From contig CM073546.1 of assembly GCA_037074615.1 (NCBI GenBank), positions 8,797,501-8,861,500 on the forward strand: a stretch of DNA of 64,000 nucleotides, written 5' to 3'. The translations under genes and the position numbers were made by a program. The notes under the pieces are model-generated. The model saw only the letters and a program-made list of their open reading frames with translations. It had not been told where the DNA came from and made no database searches. Shown one piece after another: positions 59,127-64,000 of the stretch. Within the stretch, counting starts at the first letter, position 1. Each line of letters begins with the position of its first letter. The stretch is from Leucaena leucocephala. Taxonomy: Eukaryota; Streptophyta; Magnoliopsida; Fabales; Fabaceae.

Positions 59127-62100
59127 TGTCATATCCCTAATTTTTTTATTTGATGTATACTTACAGTTTATCTGTAATGGATATGAGATTCTTGGAAAAA
59201 ACTGTATCAAATTGAAAAGGAAATAAAGGGATTATTAACTAAGGAAAGTTCAAGGATCTAAACATAAATGAAAAAAGTTTGAAGGCAAAAAGTTAAAGTA
59301 TAAACAAAAGTTGGGCCAAAAGTGGTAATTATCAAAAGTTTAGGGACCTAAATATAATTAAGCAAAAAGTCAGGGACCTAAATGTAATTATGAGAAAGTT
59401 AAACTTAAAAAGGTTAAAAAATGCCCAGAATTAGATTATACCCAAATTTTACCAGTAGATAGAGAAAGTTATTCCGATTAGTTTAAGAAGTTATAGAATT
59501 TTGATTTAGAGTCCCAATTAATTGATATAAATTCCTGAAGTCAGAAGGAATTATTATAGTATTTTTTAGATTTCAGAATCAGATGAAACCTTATAGTAAA
59601 TTCCTATATTTAATATAAGAATTTCTAAAACTAACAGAGTCAAAAAAGGAATCCTATAGAATTCTTACTGGATTTTACGGTAAAATAAAATACCCGATAA
59701 ATATGGTTGGAAGAGATTCATTGGGATTTGTGCCATAAAGGCAATGAGCCCATACCAAGGCCTAAATGGCTCCAACATAGGCCCAATAAGGTGACTAGAT
59801 AGTTAAGTAGGTTAGGGTTCAGAGCAGTCCAGGAAAAGGGCAAAATTATAAAAATGCCCCTAAATGACCAGATTGTATTAATGATAGATGGAAGGTATTT
59901 TGGTCATTCTAGACAGGCTAAAAATATCTCATATAGTATAAATATGATTAGTTAGAGTCAGTATATACCTAGAGACAGTACAAATAGGGATAAAATGACA
60001 ATTATGCCCTTAGGGTTAATATAGTGCAAGAAAGGATAACAATGGTATTTTGATCATTTTCCAAGGGATGGATGGTAGATAAATACTCTATTTAACAATG
60101 TCAATGGTATGAGGAACCTAAACATTAATTTTTAGGATAGAATACATATCTTAGAATATTATAAAAATTAGGAACATAAAACAGTCTGGTTTTTGTGAAA
60201 TTGCTCCGATCGGTACCAAACTGGACTAGAATTTTTTCTATCAGTATAATTACATTTTTCCAGCCAAACATACCCCTAAATGATGTCATGCATGGCATCA
60301 AAAGGCATGGCTTCTAGGGCAAGCTTGTGCAAGAATGAATATGGACCATTAGATCAAATAGTAACCAAATCAATCTTGGCTATCCATTTCCACTCAAGCT
60401 CATCTATAAATACCACCCCCTCATTCAAATTTCATTCGAAATGCTTGGGAAACCATAGGAAACCTCTTGCAAAATTTCCATTCAACTAAGAAAGGTACAC
60501 AACTTGAAGCAACAAGCAAGGTAATAATCTCCCTTAATCTTGAGCTTTATTCTAGCAAGCTAGCTCTTGATTTTAAGGGTTTTTTGTGCCATATTTTCCT
60601 TATAGTTGCTGGTGGAGGTGCTGCCCATATATAGTTAGAATATTAGTTTTATGTTATGGATAGTTTAGATAAGCTTAAACAAGTTAGAATCAAGTGGTAT
60701 AAGCTTGGAAATTCAAGTATGTATGGAATTAGGGTTTTGTGTTCTTGGCTATTACTGTGTATAACACTATTAATATATTGGAATTTCATGATTTTGATTA
60801 TTCTAATGAGTTTAAAATGGAACATTGTGTGGGGATAAAGTAGGAGAACAAGTATTGGAAGCATTGGAATCAAAATGTGAATTTTGGAAAACAAGGGGGT
60901 TTGCTTCGGTTTGAATAGTAGCTTGTGACATGTTTTGATTTTGGAAATTCTAATTTCATATTTGGATTCTACATGAAAAATTATGTGGAAATAAACAATG
61001 AGAATTTATTTTGGGAAGACGGAAGTATGAAACATAAAATAGAGAAAGAAAGGAAGTTAGTGAAAACCTAGTTTTGAAATTAGTTTCAAGTTGAGTTGTA
61101 ACTTGATGTTGCTTTGTAACGGCTAGGTTTTGACATTTGTGAAGGAAGCAAATCATCTCAAGAAGACTTTGACAAGGATAGCTAAGAGGTAGCAAGAATA
61201 CCTAACTATAGTTTCATGTATGCTTGATTGTATGTTTACTTGTTGATTATGGTGTTTAGTTGAGCTTGAGATTATGTCATCATGTCTATGATGAAGTATG
61301 AATGATTGCAACTCCTTGCAACTTATATTATGACAATATGCATGTTAGATTTTGCTTATATACCATTATGAAGATTTTGCTTATGTACCATTATGAAGTA
61401 GCTCCCATCTCATGATAACATGTTAAGCATCCAATTAATCATGCATGATATTATAGTTTGTATGCCTTGATATTAGGATTTTCATAAAATCTCATTCTTT
61501 CGATATGCATAACCATATCATAGGTGCTGGAACTTCCCAAGTAAAAAGGGTAAGTATGGATGGTTAAACTTGTATGATCAATTATGAGTTACATCTCACT
61601 ATAAAAGGATAGGATGGATGTACTATGTATGATTCTGTAATTATGTTCTGAGGTAGTGGTGGTGTGATGATGATTATGATGCCTTAATCAATTAGTTTGA
61701 ACTTAAAATTTGGCATGATTATAGTTGAGATATATAGCTTTAAATAGACACCAATAATGCCTTAATTGGTTAAGTATTCGATTTTTTGTGATTTTTCTAA
61801 ATTGGAATTAAGATCTGGAATTGAGATAAAGCGAGTGATTAGAGGAAGCAACATTCACGTGTTGATTTTATATAGCAAATGAACGAATTCTTTTATGAAA
61901 TTTTGTGAGCTTAAATATCACTTCTGGAGCTTTAAATGCATAGGTAACACGGTTCATTTGGACAAGTAACCAAAGAGAAATGAATTTTTGAAGTTAAGGC
62001 AAAGAAATTAGAACTTTCAGATTTTACCAAATAAATAGTGATTTTCAACGAATAAATTGATTTTATTGGGACAATGAAACCTCAATTTTATATTTTTCCT

Positions 62101-62326
62101 TCAAATTTTAATGAAAGAGCTTTTATTAGAAATTAGAACCAACTTATTTCTATTTTTTTACAATTAATTATGAATTTTCAAAGTAGTACATGTTCTGGAA
62201 TTACCAAATGAACAGTATCCGAGAGTAATTCTTTTGAAAATGGAAGTTTCTAATGCAAATGATCATGTAATTGGTTCCAATAACTTTTAATAAAGTATAA
62301 TTGAGGTTGAAAGTAAGGATATGATA
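59127..62326 (+). mobile_element. Solo LTR, family C (3.2 kb)
   Basis: It begins TGTCATATCCC and ends TATGATA, an imperfect inverted pair. Its body matches the 24387-27387 LTR (for example 'aatcagatgaaa' and 'ctataaatacc' at 60403). No internal DNA lies beside it. The flanks rejoin the host LTR exactly as in the uninterrupted copy near 56965. The 5-mers TTATG (59122-59126) and GGATG (62327-62331) are an eroded duplication. Confidence 0.85.
60405..60412 (+). promoter_or_regulatory. TATA box in the solo LTR
   Basis: TATAAATA followed by CCACCCCC. It is conserved with 22913 and 25576. Confidence 0.55.
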
Positions 62327-63174
62327 GGATGAACTTGGATGTGTTATCCATTTGATTTTATTATAATAAAATATTATTTTCTATATTTTGTATTTTATGA
62401 TATGTCCCACATGACACTTCATGAGCACATGTTAGTATCCATGATGAGTAGAATTGTTAGTTACTGATACGTTTGTCTCATCCAATTTTTATTAATATTT
62501 TTCAGGTGATAGTCTCATTTTAGGACTTTAAGAAAAACTTCAAATGATCGATTAAAGCTATATCCTGTGTATAATACTTGCAATGTCATAGTATGGTTCA
62601 TTATGCATACTCTAATATTATATAATATATTATTCGGATTTGATTATGGAGTTCGTCTTAGAAATAATATTCTAAATATCTATGATAAACTCTTCTAAAT
62701 TAGTAATTAATTCTTCAATTGTATTAAAATTACATAGACTCTTACATTATTTTTATATTTACACTTTAATCTAATTTTTAATATCTTTAAGAATATTTTA
62801 TAAAAGATTTTATAATTACTATTTTATTAATTAGTATACAAGTTTATATAAAAATGTAATATTTATATTAAAAAATTAAGTATACTCTAATATCTATCTA
62901 GTTATAATATACAATTTATACAAGATTTAGCAATTTATATATCCTAAATAATTTGACTCATCTTATTCTTTTTCTATCATAATTATTTGTCTATTAAGAA
63001 AACACTTTTTATAACCATGGTAGAGTTTCTTTACATTTTAGTTAAGCTCTTATCTACCAAGGTTAACTCTTTTAAAATCAAGAAAATTCATTTATAATAT
63101 TATTTTTTATTTATATTGTGTACAAAATGAGTGTAAATAATTAATAATGCTTATATTTTAGGAAGATTTTATGA

Positions 63175-63421
63175 CTTGGTATTAGATCATAGTTTCCTAA
63201 TTTATATTGCATTGCATAGTAGTGGCAATATACATTATTAACACATATTCTTCCCTATTAGTTATAAATTATCCATAATATAATACTTACCTATTATGGT
63301 GAGTTGCATCATTTGAAGGGGAGAAATTAGGTAAAATTATAGAAACCATTGGAAAATAAAATAAGGATGCTTTATAAAGCATGCTAAATTTTGGGGATAA
63401 AATTCTTAAAAGAATGGGAGT
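63175..63421 (+). other. B' internal segment no. 3 (247 bp)
   Basis: The primer site is decayed (CTTGGTATTAGATCATAG). The segment ends 'gataaaattcttaaaagaatgggag' before CGTAACATCCC. Confidence 0.85.
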
Positions 63422-64000
63422 CGTAACATCCCAATTTTATCCTTTTATTTAAGTACAATTAAAATGTTATTTATCAAAAACTTAAAAATATTATCTACTT
63501 AAATTATTATGGCTTAATATTTTTATTATTTTTAATAAAATATGATATTTAAATTATCCTACCATTGTCTTTACTTAGGGTTTTATGATTTGAGTATTAT
63601 TATTAGTTAGAGAATTATTAGGATTTAAGTTCAAATTTTGATATGGATTTAAATTTGAATTATTATTATAGTTTTATAAATAAAGCTAAGGTCTAGAGTT
63701 ATTCCTCAAACTTGATTATTGGGTCATCTCCTCTCTTTTTATTCCTCTATCAATCAATTTCCTATTCTCAAAGAATTTCACATCTATTTTTCTCTCAAAC
63801 ACGCCCTTAGTTCAACTAATCCAAAGATAATATTTACCTTTCAAATCTTATGTTAATTATTCATATATTTAGGCGAGAGGTGATCACTTTTTACTCATTA
63901 TGTGTGTTAATGTGATATTTGTGAGTGATTTAATATATATAAATATATTGTTGTTGATAAGATTATATGGAGAAAACTTGTTTGATAATTTTTATTAAAA
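63422..64000 (+). repeat. B' LTR no. 4, runs off the window
   Basis: It starts CGTAACATCCC (TG changed to CG) and follows LTR no. 3, including the 'ggcgagaggtgatcac' block near 63873. Confidence 0.85.

Larger units (their letters stand above)
58090..63174 (+). repeat. B' LTR no. 3, interrupted by a solo LTR
   Basis: It starts TATAACATCCC (the terminal G has changed to A) and ends TTTTATGA. About 1880 bp remain once the 3200-bp solo LTR and its 5-bp duplication are removed. Confidence 0.87.
54930..64000 (+). mobile_element. Tandem LTR array of the short-internal family (B')
   Basis: Head-to-tail order: partial LTR (54930-55800), internal (55801-56049), LTR (56050-57840), internal (57841-58089), LTR (58090-63174, with a solo LTR inserted), internal (63175-63421), LTR (63422 to beyond the window). 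Each internal begins with CTTGGTATYAGA and ends with a purine-rich tract before a TGTAACATC-like start. The array is open at the right. LTRs are 1791 and about 1880 bp without the insertion. Confidence 0.9.

Noticed and set aside
1..64000. tRNA, rRNA or other structured RNA genes
   Set aside because: None was recognised by eye. The TGGTATCAGAGC-like stretches are retrotransposon primer sites, not tRNA genes. A covariance-model scan would be needed to exclude others.

Overview
This is a stretch of plant nuclear DNA, probably from a eudicot. The evidence is very high A+T content, a PPR gene relic, plant-type Ty1/Copia, Ty3/Gypsy, LINE, CACTA, PIF/Harbinger, hAT and Tourist-type elements, and no bacterial-style gene packing. 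No intact host gene is visible. The host-derived pieces are a broken PPR (E-type) gene at 0.85-1.63 kb and one well-bounded exon with a CX9C motif at 31.5 kb. Almost everything else is transposable-element DNA, much of it nested.

Layout. 0-8.5 kb: an LTR fragment beside the PPR relic, a small MITE, a LINE 3' fragment, a reverse-oriented fragment of the same LTR family, and a rearranged cluster of Copia LTRs that includes a 242-bp-arm inverted repeat. 8.6-31.1 kb: CACTA (En/Spm) material on the minus strand. A TNP2 transposase relic (21.6 to 9.6 kb) is split by a nearly complete 8.56-kb Copia element (11498-20056, target duplication CAATA). An internally deleted LTR retrotransposon with 3.0-kb LTRs (21708-27387) sits upstream of it. 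A second CACTA-type gene relic carrying a 33-bp minisatellite follows, and a CACTA terminus lies at 31147. 33.5-40.1 kb: a decayed Ty3/Gypsy element with LTRs, primer binding site, polypurine tract and a gag-pol full of stops.

40.4-48.0 kb: a second copy of the CACTA-associated gene, split by an LTR-249 bp-LTR element (41796-47328). That element's 3' LTR carries a 745-bp hAT-type MITE with a perfect 8-bp target duplication, so this is a three-level nest. 48.5-54.9 kb: two Tourist-like MITEs flanked by TAA, a 55-bp tandem repeat, and a decayed two-gene PIF/Harbinger transposon. 54.9-64.0 kb: a head-to-tail array of at least four LTRs separated by three internal segments of 247-249 bp, related to the 41.8-kb element. 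One LTR is interrupted by a 3.2-kb solo LTR of the family seen at 21.7 kb.

The most unusual object is this LTR family. It has very long LTRs (1.8-2.3 kb) around an internal region of only about 249 bp, which holds little more than a tRNA-Met-type primer site and a polypurine tract. It occurs both as a complete element with LTRs at both ends and as a tandem array. All boundaries come from reading the sequence by eye. Identities, ages and family names were not computed.
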